DNA from: Bacteroidota bacterium
GTDB taxonomy: Bacteria; Bacteroidota; Bacteroidia; Bacteroidales; FEN-979
Assembly: GCA_030706225.1 (NCBI GenBank)
Contig: JAUZOW010000009.1
Location: 1 to 32,433 of the forward strand
Length of the DNA stretch: 32,433 bases
Reading direction: 5' to 3'
Shown: positions 9,506 through 15,966 of the stretch, one piece after another
Layout: each line of letters opens with the position of its first letter
Position numbering within the stretch: position 1 is the stretch's first letter
Notes under the pieces: model-generated
Databases searched by the model: none
What the model saw: the letters and a program-made list of their open reading frames with translations, nothing else
Told to the model about the DNA's origin: nothing
Program-made: the position numbers and the translations under genes

Positions 9506-10288
9506 CTATTCGAAAGTAAGTGACACCTGAAAAATCTTGGAATTAAGATTGGAAATCCCTTCTGTATAGATATTATTTTCGTGTTTCAATATATCCAGAA
9601 GCCCATACATCATCTTCAGTTCAATGCCGAACTTAAACCATTCATTATAAAAATCGAAGCCTACGCCGGCTTCCAGGTAAACATCGTTCGCGTTTAACTT
9701 TACTATTTTATCATTACCGGATTTTTTTTCCCTTTTTTTTGCCTGGGAAGCAAGATCGAGGGTATATTGGGCTCCTGATATCAGATATGGCCTGAAATTA
9801 TAATAACGTTCTGCCCGGTATGTCAATTCCAGCGGAAAGTTGACATATGTAGAAGGAATTTTTTTTGTAATGGAACGTAAAGTGCTTTCCCCATTCCGGT
9901 ACGTCACAATAGAATAAACCAGGTCACGGTCGCCGAAAGAAAGAGAAGGGATGAAACGGAGTGCAAGATTATCGCCTATTCTCAGATTGCTGACAATACT
10001 AATCACAAATCCAGGTCTTCCGACAGATTCAATGCCTAAAATCCGGGCAGAATCCGGAAGAGGAAGAATATCCGGACAATAGGTTGAATCAAAGACGTGG
10101 GTATTCAGATCAGCAATCGGGCGAACGGTGAGGAGTGTTTGATTGATTCCCAGGACGAATCCAAAATGCAACAGGTCATGGTCGTAAGTAACCATATTGA
10201 GAATTCCACGCTGGCTGTATCCTTTTCCGGGAAAGGAAAACAACAGCAAAGTGCAGAAAGCGATAATAATGTGACGCAAATACTTCAA
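9506..10288 (-). CDS. porT: PorT/SprT-type T9SS outer-membrane protein
   Basis: 260 residues beginning at a TTG codon (10286-10288), with an in-frame stop a few codons upstream and AGGA about 6 bases before it; this start yields a signal peptide (cleavage near GYSQ). The rest is a small beta-barrel: alternating strands such as FGFVLGINQTLLTVRP, LALRFIPSLSFGDRDLVYS and VYLEAGVGFDFYNEWFKFGIELKMMYG, ending in SLTFE. Length (about 240-260), strand pattern and location just downstream of menG/ubiE match the PorT (Porphyromonas) / SprT (Flavobacterium) family, needed for type IX secretion. It follows menG by 76 bases and is probably cotranscribed. Four candidate T9SS cargos in this window fit the assignment. 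A generic PorT-family barrel is the alternative. Confidence 0.8.
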   Translation of the reverse strand: MKYLRHIIIAFCTLLLFSFPGKGYSQRGILNMVTYDHDLLHFGFVLGINQTLLTVRPIADLNTHVFDSTYCPDILPLPDSARILGIESVGRPGFVISIVSNLRIGDNLALRFIPSLSFGDRDLVYSIVTYRNGESTLRSITKKIPSTYVNFPLELTYRAERYYNFRPYLISGAQYTLDLASQAKKREKKSGNDKIVKLNANDVYLEAGVGFDFYNEWFKFGIELKMMYGLLDILKHENNIYTEGISNLNSKIFQVSLTFE

Positions 10289-10364
10289 ATCAATCCTACA
10301 AATTCACTCAATAAACGAGGAAAAACCATTTTTATTTTGATGATTACATCTATCTCACCGTGAG

Positions 10365-11060
10365 TTATTTCCTCCCGGTATATATTGTTGCAATACCAAA
10401 GCTTAATTTTTTCAGTTTACAATCCTTAAAACCGCACCGGGTTAAAATTCCAAGGAATTTTTCTCCGGAAGGAAACAAAGCAGCTGATTCCGGGAGATAG
10501 CAATACGCATGGCTATTACCGGATATCCATTTCCCTGCAGCAGGTATATAAAATTTCGAATACAGTTTGTAAAGAGAGCGGAAAAAAGGATTTTCAGGTT
10601 GAGAAAATTCCAGGATCACGACCATTCCTTCCGGGCGGATAACCCGTCGCATTTCCCTGATTCCCGCTTCAAGATTTTCAAAATTTCTAACTCCAAAGGC
10701 TACGGTAGCTGCATCAAACCGGTCGTCGGGGAAAGGTATATGCTCAGCATCTCCTTCCCTCAAATCCACGGGAGAATCCGGACTTTTACGTTTTATCTTT
10801 TCCTTTGCGATCATTAGCATATTGGGAGAAATATCAATTCCCGTAATGCTATGAATTTTCAGTTTTGATAAAGCAAGTGCAAGATCACCGGTTCCGGTTG
10901 CCACATCCAGTAAATTCGACGGATTTTCTCTTTTAAGAATCCGGGTAACTTTTTTTCGCCAGCAGTGGTCGATTCCGAAAGAAAGGAAATGATTCAGGAA
11001 ATCATATCTCGGAGAGATATCATCAAACATTTTAATAATGCGGGTTTTCTCCGGGGCCAT
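10365..11060 (-). CDS. menG: Demethylmenaquinone methyltransferase
   Basis: 231 residues, class I SAM-dependent methyltransferase of the UbiE/MenG family (also annotated ubiE), which methylates demethylmenaquinone in the last step of menaquinone synthesis. Family signatures: YDFLNHFLSFGIDHCWR at 19-35, SAM-binding DVATGTGDL at 52-60, GDAEHIPFPDDRFDA at 103-117, and GVRNFENL at 123-130. It starts at an ATG at 11060, only about 30 bases after the tsf terminator. MqnE at the other end of the window makes menaquinone, not ubiquinone, the expected substrate. porT follows on the same strand. Confidence 0.95.
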   Translation of the reverse strand: MAPEKTRIIKMFDDISPRYDFLNHFLSFGIDHCWRKKVTRILKRENPSNLLDVATGTGDLALALSKLKIHSITGIDISPNMLMIAKEKIKRKSPDSPVDLREGDAEHIPFPDDRFDAATVAFGVRNFENLEAGIREMRRVIRPEGMVVILEFSQPENPFFRSLYKLYSKFYIPAAGKWISGNSHAYCYLPESAALFPSGEKFLGILTRCGFKDCKLKKLSFGIATIYTGRK

Positions 11061-11086
11061 GATGCTATAATTTGATTAATTTCAAT

Positions 11087-11124
11087 AAAAAAAGGAGGTT
11101 GTATCAAAAATACAACCTCCTTTT
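11087..11124 (-). terminator. Strong intrinsic terminator of tsf
   Basis: On the minus strand, AAAAGGAGGTTGTA (11111-11124) pairs perfectly with 11090-11103 to give a stem of about 14-15 bp with a 5-7 base loop, followed by a run of seven T (11087-11093 on the plus strand is A-rich). This is a textbook intrinsic terminator 16 bases after the tsf stop. It separates the ribosomal-protein unit from menG-porT. Confidence 0.92.
11105..11112 (-). promoter_or_regulatory. Possible -7 element for menG inside the terminator loop
   Basis: The loop and upper stem of the tsf terminator read TATTTTTG on the minus strand, which fits TAnnTTTG. The -33 position 19 bases upstream has TTTA instead of TTTG. It would give a leader of about 40 bases for menG. 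It may be a coincidence of an A/T-rich loop. Confidence 0.25.
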
Positions 11125-11140
11125 GAAATATTAAAAAATA

Positions 11141-11974
11141 TTATTCACCAAGCATAAGGCGTTTAAATCCGGTAATAGCAAGTTCCTTGTTTGCCTCGGC
11201 AAGATATTGAGCGATCGTTTTCTTGGTATCTCTGACAAAATCCTGATTCAGGAGGGTACGTTCTTTAAAGAATTTACCCAGTTTGCCGGTAGCAATTTTT
11301 TCAAGCATTTCTTCCGGTTTACCTTCCTGGCGTGCTTGTTCTTTACCAATTTCGATTTCACGATCGATTACTTCCTGGGGAACATCTTTTTTATCGATAG
11401 CAATAGGATTCATAGCTGCGACCTGCATAGCGAGTTCATGGCCAATTTCTTCAATATCTTTAATATCCTTTTTATTCAGGCCAAGGATAGTTGCAAGGCG
11501 GTTGCCGTGATGATTGTATGCAAAAACAGCCGGTGCTTCGATAAATTCAAAATGTGCAATCTGAATTTTTTCACCGGTTTTACCCAGCATTTCATTTAGT
11601 TTTTCTTCAATCGTAACGGAATCCATTTTCAGACCTTTCAGTTCATCGACGGTTTTAGGTTTGAATTTTATTCCGAGGTCAAGAATACTTTTTGCGAAAT
11701 TCTTGAATTCATCGGTTTTTCCAACGAAATCCGTTTCGCAGTTGACCATAACCAGTCCTGCATAGTTTTTTTCAGCATTAGAGGCAGACAGAACGATACC
11801 TTCACTTGCATCACGGTCAGCTCTTTTCACAGCAACTTTTTGTCCTTTTTTACGGAGGTAATCAATGGCTTTTTCAAAATCGCCTTCGGTTTCCTGTAGT
11901 GCCTTTTTGCAATCCATCATGCCGGCACCAGTCATTTGACGTAACTTATTAACGTCGGCAGCAGTAATATTCAT
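11141..11974 (-). CDS. tsf: Translation elongation factor Ts
   Basis: 277 residues, the nucleotide-exchange factor for EF-Tu. The N-terminal UBA-like domain holds the family signature (LRQMTGAGMMDCKKALQE at residues 10-27, then EGDFEKAIDYLRKKG). The TDFVGKTDEF segment near 80-89 follows, then the two core subdomains (HHGNRLATILGLNK, HELAMQVAAMNP). An AAGGAG Shine-Dalgarno-like sequence stands 5-6 bases before the ATG at 11974. It lies downstream of rpsB but is separated from it by a hairpin with a U8 tract, and I see no promoter after that hairpin. Expression therefore probably depends on partial readthrough from rpsB. A strong terminator follows. Confidence 0.97.
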   Translation of the reverse strand: MNITAADVNKLRQMTGAGMMDCKKALQETEGDFEKAIDYLRKKGQKVAVKRADRDASEGIVLSASNAEKNYAGLVMVNCETDFVGKTDEFKNFAKSILDLGIKFKPKTVDELKGLKMDSVTIEEKLNEMLGKTGEKIQIAHFEFIEAPAVFAYNHHGNRLATILGLNKKDIKDIEEIGHELAMQVAAMNPIAIDKKDVPQEVIDREIEIGKEQARQEGKPEEMLEKIATGKLGKFFKERTLLNQDFVRDTKKTIAQYLAEANKELAITGFKRLMLGE

Positions 11975-12008
11975 AATTTCTCCTTAAATAAACAATAAAT
12001 GGAATATG

Positions 12009-12040
12009 AAAAAAAACGGGTGCAGGATAGCCGGCACCCG
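12009..12040 (-). terminator. Intrinsic terminator or attenuator between rpsB and tsf
   Basis: On the minus strand CGGGTGC (12034-12040) pairs with GCACCCG (12017-12023) over a 10-base loop, and is followed by eight T (12009-12016 are A on plus). The GC-rich 7-bp stem plus U8 is a good intrinsic terminator within what is normally one rpsB-tsf unit. An upstream CGGGT (12048-12052) could alternatively pair with ACCCG, giving a competing fold. Confidence 0.75.
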
Positions 12041-12054
12041 GTAAAAAACCCGAA

Positions 12055-12987
12055 TTATTTTCTTCCGGATCTACCGACAGGTTTACTTATACGTTTACGC
12101 TGTGGTTTATTTGATTCGGCAGTATCATTTTTGGTTGCATTTTTAAGCTTGGAGATTTTGGAATCAACAAAATCTTTTTTATTGATTACGATTCCTTTTT
12201 CATCCACGTTTTCGCCAATTTCTTCATCATTTTCGATATCGATACCTTCTTCGCCACCTTCACCATGTTCTTCATCGGTAGCTCTTTTATCTTTATCCAG
12301 TTTGCGTTCGACCAGCCCTTCTTCGATAGCTTTCACCATAGTTTCCACTATCAGGGAGATGGATTTGGATGCATCATCATTAGCAGGAATCGGGAAATCA
12401 ACCTGGCGGGGATCTGAATTGGTATCAACAATAGCAAAGGTAGGAATATTCAATTTTTTTGCTTCGGCGACAGCAATATGTTCTTTCAGGATATCCACAA
12501 CAAAGATAGCAGCCGGCAGACGGTTCAGGTCGGCGATACTTCCCAGGTTTTTTTCCAGTTTTGCTCTTTCACGTGTAAGAGTAAGGCGTTCTTTTTTGGA
12601 AAGATTACTATAGGAAGGGCTGTTCATCAATTTATCGATGGAAGCCATTTTCCTGACAGCTTTACGGATAGTAGCAAAATTGGTAAGCATTCCTCCAGGC
12701 CAACGTTCAGTAACATAAGGCATGTTAACTTTTTTGACCTGCTCCGCAACGATATCTTTGGCTTGCTTTTTTGTAGCTACGAAAAGGACGCGTTTGCCGG
12801 ATCTTGAGATCTGCTTCAGAGCATTGGCGGCTTCGTCGATCTTGGCCATGGTTTTATAAAGATCGATGATATGAATCCCGTTTCTTTCCATGAAGATATA
12901 GGGAGCCATATTGGGGTTCCATTTCCTTTTGAGGTGACCGAAATGGACACCTGCGTCTAACAAAGCATCAAAATTGGTTCTTGACAT
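12055..12987 (-). CDS. rpsB: 30S ribosomal protein S2 with charged C-terminal extension
   Basis: 310 residues, longer than typical S2 (about 230-280). The core (1-235) has the standard motifs: LDAGVHFGHLKRKWNPNM near 10-27, IDLYKTMAKI at 41-50, VTERWPGGMLTNF at 92-104, and PTFAIVDTNSDPRQVDFPIPANDD at 182-205. Residues about 238-263 form an acidic tract (EEHGEGGEEGIDIENDEEIGE), followed by a lysine/arginine-rich tail (264-310, ending KRISKPVGRSGRK). The tail is probably disordered and may touch rRNA or partners; its role is unknown. It follows rpsI by 27 bases and precedes tsf after a terminator-like hairpin. Confidence 0.96.
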   Translation of the reverse strand: MSRTNFDALLDAGVHFGHLKRKWNPNMAPYIFMERNGIHIIDLYKTMAKIDEAANALKQISRSGKRVLFVATKKQAKDIVAEQVKKVNMPYVTERWPGGMLTNFATIRKAVRKMASIDKLMNSPSYSNLSKKERLTLTRERAKLEKNLGSIADLNRLPAAIFVVDILKEHIAVAEAKKLNIPTFAIVDTNSDPRQVDFPIPANDDASKSISLIVETMVKAIEEGLVERKLDKDKRATDEEHGEGGEEGIDIENDEEIGENVDEKGIVINKKDFVDSKISKLKNATKNDTAESNKPQRKRISKPVGRSGRK

Positions 12988-13014
12988 ATAAATTAATAAT
13001 GTACTTATTATTTT

Positions 13015-13401
13015 TTAACGTTTACTGAACTGGAAGCGTTTACGGGCTTTCTTCTGACCGAATTTTTTACGTTCCACCATTCGCGGATCCCTCATCATGA
13101 ATCCTTTTGCTTTTAATGCCGGACGAAATTCTTCATTGATTTTGCAAAGGGCGCGTGAAATAGCATGCCGTAATGCTTCTGCCTGGCCGGTAATACCACC
13201 ACCGGTAAGATTGACTTTTACATCATATTTACCGGAAGTATTGGTCACTACAAACGGCTCAAGCACTTCGTACTGAAGAATGGCTGTAGCAAAATATTCT
13301 TTATAGTCGCGGCCGTTCACTGTGATCTTGCCATCACCGTCACTCAAATAGACACTTGCAATGGCAGTCTTTCTCCTGCCCGTGGCATTAATGACTTCCA
13401 T
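13015..13401 (-). CDS. rpsI: 30S ribosomal protein S9
   Basis: 128 residues, full length. Signatures: [14 protein letters not shown] at 6-19, [19 protein letters not shown] at about 67-85, and the C-terminal [24 protein letters not shown], whose final Lys-Arg reaches the ribosomal P site in other bacteria. The start ATG (13401) overlaps the end of rplM by 14 bases, implying translational coupling of the pair. It is cotranscribed with rplM and rpsB. Confidence 0.98.
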   Translation of the reverse strand: MEVINATGRRKTAIASVYLSDGDGKITVNGRDYKEYFATAILQYEVLEPFVVTNTSGKYDVKVNLTGGGITGQAEALRHAISRALCKINEEFRPALKAKGFMMRDPRMVERKKFGQKKARKRFQFSKR

Positions 13402-13858
13402 GTTCTTTTATTGAATTTAAATTGATAACTTTTGGTTGTTGCGCTTCATGTTTGTGATCAGGCCCTGCGTACACATAAAGATTACGGAATAATTCGCTGC
13501 CCAGACGGTTCTTTGGAAGCATCCCTTTAATGGCTTTTTCCACAATTCCTGTTGGCTTCTTTGCAAACATTTCCTTTGCTGTCCTGATCCTTTGACCACC
13601 GGGGAAACCGGTATGACGCAAATATTCTTTATCTGTAAGTTTTTTGCCGGTTAACTTAATTTTATCCGCATTGATAATGATCACATTATCACCACAATCC
13701 ACGTGAGGAGTGTAATTTGTTTTCATTTTTCCCCTCAGCAGAAGTGCTGCTTTGGCAGCCAGCCGACCAAGAACCTGGCCTTCGGCATCAATAAGAACCC
13801 ATTCCTTGGTGGCGGTTTCCTTATTTGCGCTGATTGTCTTATAACTCAGTGTATTCAT
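13388..13858 (-). CDS. rplM: 50S ribosomal protein L13
   Basis: 156 residues. Signatures: [25 protein letters not shown] near 20-44, [25 protein letters not shown] near 49-73, and HTGFPGGQR with [10 protein letters not shown] near 112-121. It is the first gene of the rplM-rpsI-rpsB unit and has the best promoter in the window 50 bases upstream. Its 3' end overlaps rpsI by 14 bases. It ends in a slightly extended, polar C-terminus ([10 protein letters not shown]), which is common in Bacteroidota. Confidence 0.98.
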   Translation of the reverse strand: MNTLSYKTISANKETATKEWVLIDAEGQVLGRLAAKAALLLRGKMKTNYTPHVDCGDNVIIINADKIKLTGKKLTDKEYLRHTGFPGGQRIRTAKEMFAKKPTGIVEKAIKGMLPKNRLGSELFRNLYVYAGPDHKHEAQQPKVINLNSIKEHGSH

Positions 13859-13908
13859 GTAATAATCCTGATTGCTGATGATTAAAACTTTCCTTATAAA
13901 AAGGGGTG

Positions 13909-13939
13909 CAAAGTTACATGGAAATTTTTAACTGCCAAA
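13909..13939 (-). promoter_or_regulatory. Bacteroidota-type promoter of the rplM operon
   Basis: On the minus strand TTTG (13936-13939), then exactly 19 bases, then TAACTTTG (13909-13916). This fits the Bacteroidota primary-sigma consensus TTTG-N19-TAnnTTTG completely. It lies 50 bases before the rplM ATG and explains expression of the ribosomal-protein unit. Confidence 0.82.
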
Positions 13940-14038
13940 CAATATAGTGAACTTTTTTTATCTTAGAAGCTGGATTTCAGGATTGGGATATTTGCGAATC
14001 ATCCGTCCTGTCCAATAAAATTGTAAATTTAAAAAAAA

Positions 14039-14046
14039 TAACCTTG
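14039..14046 (+). promoter_or_regulatory. Weak promoter candidate for the membrane-protein gene
   Basis: TAACCTTG differs from TAnnTTTG at one base and lies 48 bases before the ATG at 14095. A TTG at 14021-14023 is only 15 bases upstream, closer than usual. The rest of the 236-base divergent gap (13859-14094) holds the rplM promoter and A/T-rich sequence with nothing else recognisable. Confidence 0.25.
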
Positions 14047-14094
14047 CAATATCCGTCAACCGGATTGAAATCTTCATTCAAAAACCGATTTCAT

Positions 14095-14817
14095 ATGTTG
14101 CGCAAAACTTTTATCATTGTCGGACTCTTTGCCATTGCAATGGCCTTTCTGGAAAGCGCCGTTGTGATCTATCTCCGTGAAATCTATTATCCCGGCGGAT
14201 TCGGATTCCCATTGAAACCGGTCAGCGGAACAGTCTCCGTTACCGAAGTATTCCGGGAAGCTGCTACCATGGTGATGCTGGTTACGGTGGCACTTCTGGC
14301 TGAAAAAGACAACCTGAAACGCTTTGCATTTTTCATCTATTCATTTGCTATCTGGGATATATTTTATTATGTCTTTCTTTATCTCCTGATCAGCTGGCCC
14401 TCTTCCTTACTTACCTGGGATCTCCTTTTTCTGTTGCCATGCCCATGGACGGGTCCAGTCCTGGCACCAGTCATCAATTCCATGACTATGATTCTTCTCG
14501 CTGTTCTGATTGTGGAAGGGAGAAAAAACGGATCATCCTTTTCTGTTAATTTACCGGAATGGTTCCTTCTGGTCCTTGGTTCCATCCTTACTATCGTCAG
14601 TTATTTGAAAGATTATCTCTATTTCATGATAAGCCATTTTCATAACTTTGGATTCTTTTCACTGAGACCTTCTCAGGATATTCTGGAATATTCCGCCCGT
14701 TTTTCTCCCGTTCATTTTAACTGGTTTCCCTTTATTGCCGGTGAAATATTGTTCTTTATAGCCATGTTTGACATGATGTGGAGAATCAAAAGGTTCTCAT
14801 CAACAGCCGATGACTGA
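14095..14817 (+). CDS. Polytopic membrane protein of unknown function
   Basis: 240 residues from the ATG at 14095; an in-frame ATG at 14044 would add 17 polar residues, less likely because the hydrophobic start fits a first membrane helix. About six to seven hydrophobic segments are visible (roughly 5-25, 55-75, 80-110, 112-142, 158-178, 205-228). Features between them include FLESAVVIYLREIYYPGGF near 18-36, FAIWDIFYYVFLYLL, and LLPCPWTGPVLAPVINS. Scattered polar residues within the helices (E20, R27, D95) could mark a functional site. I do not recognise the family. It sits upstream of gldA in the same orientation (56 bases), but gldA has its own -7 element, so a shared role with it is only a possibility. 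Confidence 0.75.
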   Translation: MLRKTFIIVGLFAIAMAFLESAVVIYLREIYYPGGFGFPLKPVSGTVSVTEVFREAATMVMLVTVALLAEKDNLKRFAFFIYSFAIWDIFYYVFLYLLISWPSSLLTWDLLFLLPCPWTGPVLAPVINSMTMILLAVLIVEGRKNGSSFSVNLPEWFLLVLGSILTIVSYLKDYLYFMISHFHNFGFFSLRPSQDILEYSARFSPVHFNWFPFIAGEILFFIAMFDMMWRIKRFSSTADD

Positions 14818-14825
14818 TTTTTTTG

Positions 14826-14833
14826 TACTTTTG
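14826..14833 (+). promoter_or_regulatory. Putative -7 promoter element for gldA
   Basis: TACTTTTG, a full TAnnTTTG match, begins 9 bases after the previous gene's stop and 48 bases before the gldA ATG. It supports the ATG at 14874 over the in-frame ATG at 14823, which lies upstream of this element. The -33 region has no clear TTTG. Confidence 0.5.
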
Positions 14834-14873
14834 CGCTCGCTTTTACAAAAATCAACAAGGAGCCTTATATAAT

Positions 14874-15806
14874 ATGTCAATAAGTGTAAACCAGATCACG
14901 AAGATATACGGTACCCAGAAAGCTCTTGACCAGGTATCGCTAAGAATAGAGCCGGGAGAAATTGTGGGTTTGCTTGGACCAAACGGTGCCGGAAAGAGTA
15001 CTCTGATGAAAATTCTGACCTGTTATCTTCCTCCCACATCAGGCTCCGCATCCGTTTGCGGATACGATACAATGGAACAATCCATTGATGTCCGTAAAAA
15101 AGTAGGTTATCTTCCGGAAAACAACCCGCTTTATCTGGATCTTTATGTCCGTGAATTTCTTCTTTTCATTGCCAATCTGCACAATTCAGCCATGAAAAAA
15201 GAAGACCGGATAAAAAATATGCAGGCCCGTGTTGATGAAATTATCGGCCAGACCGGACTTACACCCGAACAACATAAGAAAATCGGAGCTCTTTCCAAAG
15301 GATATCGCCAGCGTGTCGGACTTGCCCAGGCATTGTTACATGATCCGGAAGTTTTGATTCTTGATGAACCCACATCCGGGCTGGATCCAAACCAGATCAT
15401 GGAAATCCGCCAGCTCATCAGGGTAATCGGTGAACAGAAAACCGTTCTTCTTTCCACACATATTATGCAGGAAGTAGAAGCCGTTTGCGACCGTGCCATC
15501 ATTATCCATAAAGGAAAGATCGTTGCAGATGACCTTACCCACAACCTTCAGACCCTGGCTGCAGAAAAAGCTACAGTGATCGTTGAATTCAGCGTTGCTG
15601 TCAATGGAAACCTTCTGAAAACCATTCCCGGAATCACCGGACTGATCGCACTCTCTCCAACAAGTTACCGTATTTCAACCGCTCCGGATAAGGATATCCG
15701 TGCGGAAGTATTCCGCTTTGCCGTGGAACATAAACTTACCGTCATCTCTCTCCAAAAGGAAGAAATGAAGATGGAAGAGGTTTTCCAGGAACTGACAAAA
15801 AATTAA
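14874..15806 (+). CDS. gldA: GldA-type ABC transporter ATP-binding protein
   Basis: 310 residues. The start at 14874 has AAGGAG 8-14 bases before it and lies downstream of a -7 element; the ORF's earlier ATG at 14823 is rejected. A single ABC ATPase domain: Walker A GPNGAGKST (35-43), signature LSKGYRQRVG (140-149), Walker B LILDEP (161-166), H-loop His196. The opening SISVNQITKIYGTQKALDQVS and the C-terminal 80-residue DUF4162-like region match GldA, the ATPase of the GldA-GldF-GldG exporter tied to gliding in Flavobacterium. No gldF/gldG permease genes are in the window, and GldA-like ATPases also occur in non-gliding Bacteroidota. A general ABC-2 ATPase is the alternative. metK follows but has its own promoter. 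Confidence 0.8.
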   Translation: MSISVNQITKIYGTQKALDQVSLRIEPGEIVGLLGPNGAGKSTLMKILTCYLPPTSGSASVCGYDTMEQSIDVRKKVGYLPENNPLYLDLYVREFLLFIANLHNSAMKKEDRIKNMQARVDEIIGQTGLTPEQHKKIGALSKGYRQRVGLAQALLHDPEVLILDEPTSGLDPNQIMEIRQLIRVIGEQKTVLLSTHIMQEVEAVCDRAIIIHKGKIVADDLTHNLQTLAAEKATVIVEFSVAVNGNLLKTIPGITGLIALSPTSYRISTAPDKDIRAEVFRFAVEHKLTVISLQKEEMKMEEVFQELTKN

Positions 15807-15830
15807 AATTTCTGTATAAGAAATATTTTA

Positions 15831-15838
15831 TAATTTTG
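15831..15838 (+). promoter_or_regulatory. Putative -7 promoter element for metK leader
   Basis: TAATTTTG fits TAnnTTTG fully. The -33 region reads TTTCTG (15809-15814) instead of a clean TTTG. Transcription from here would begin about 5-8 bases downstream, exactly where the riboswitch-like leader starts. Confidence 0.55.
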
Positions 15839-15842
15839 TGTC

Positions 15843-15897
15843 TTGGAGTGGAGAAATTTGTTTGATTGCAACCACGTTAAAAAATGCTAAAGCAAGC
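15843..15897 (+). ncRNA. SAM-II riboswitch-like aptamer upstream of metK
   Basis: The leader has the SAM-II (metA motif, Rfam SAM_alpha) order of elements. A P1 strand GTGG (15848-15851) is followed by an A/U-rich L1 with AAATTTG, GATTGCAA just before the second P1 strand CCAC (15872-15875), then GTTAAAAAATGCTAAAGC (15876-15893). In the known Sargasso-type SAM-II sequence the same blocks read AUUU...AUUGCAA, P1', UAAAU, GCUAAA. This compact pseudoknot binds S-adenosylmethionine and usually lowers expression of methionine/SAM genes. MetK makes SAM, so feedback repression of the downstream gene is the obvious role. The aptamer is 70 bases from the ATG; a short inverted repeat CTTAA...TTAAG (15951-15964) lies just before it. 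No terminator is visible, so the output step is unclear. Confidence 0.83.
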
Positions 15898-15966
15898 ATT
15901 CCTCCCTTCTTCTTTTATCCATAAAGAATTAATTTATTAATTATCAACTCTTAAATTTTTAAGATC

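Noticed and set aside
11091-11100. AAAGGAGGTT as a strong Shine-Dalgarno site on the plus strand
   Set aside because: It is one arm of the tsf terminator hairpin and no plus-strand gene follows.
15949-15966. CTTAA...TTAAG as the riboswitch expression-platform terminator
   Set aside because: The stem is 5 A/T-rich bp with no following U-tract; kept only as a note, not called as a terminator.
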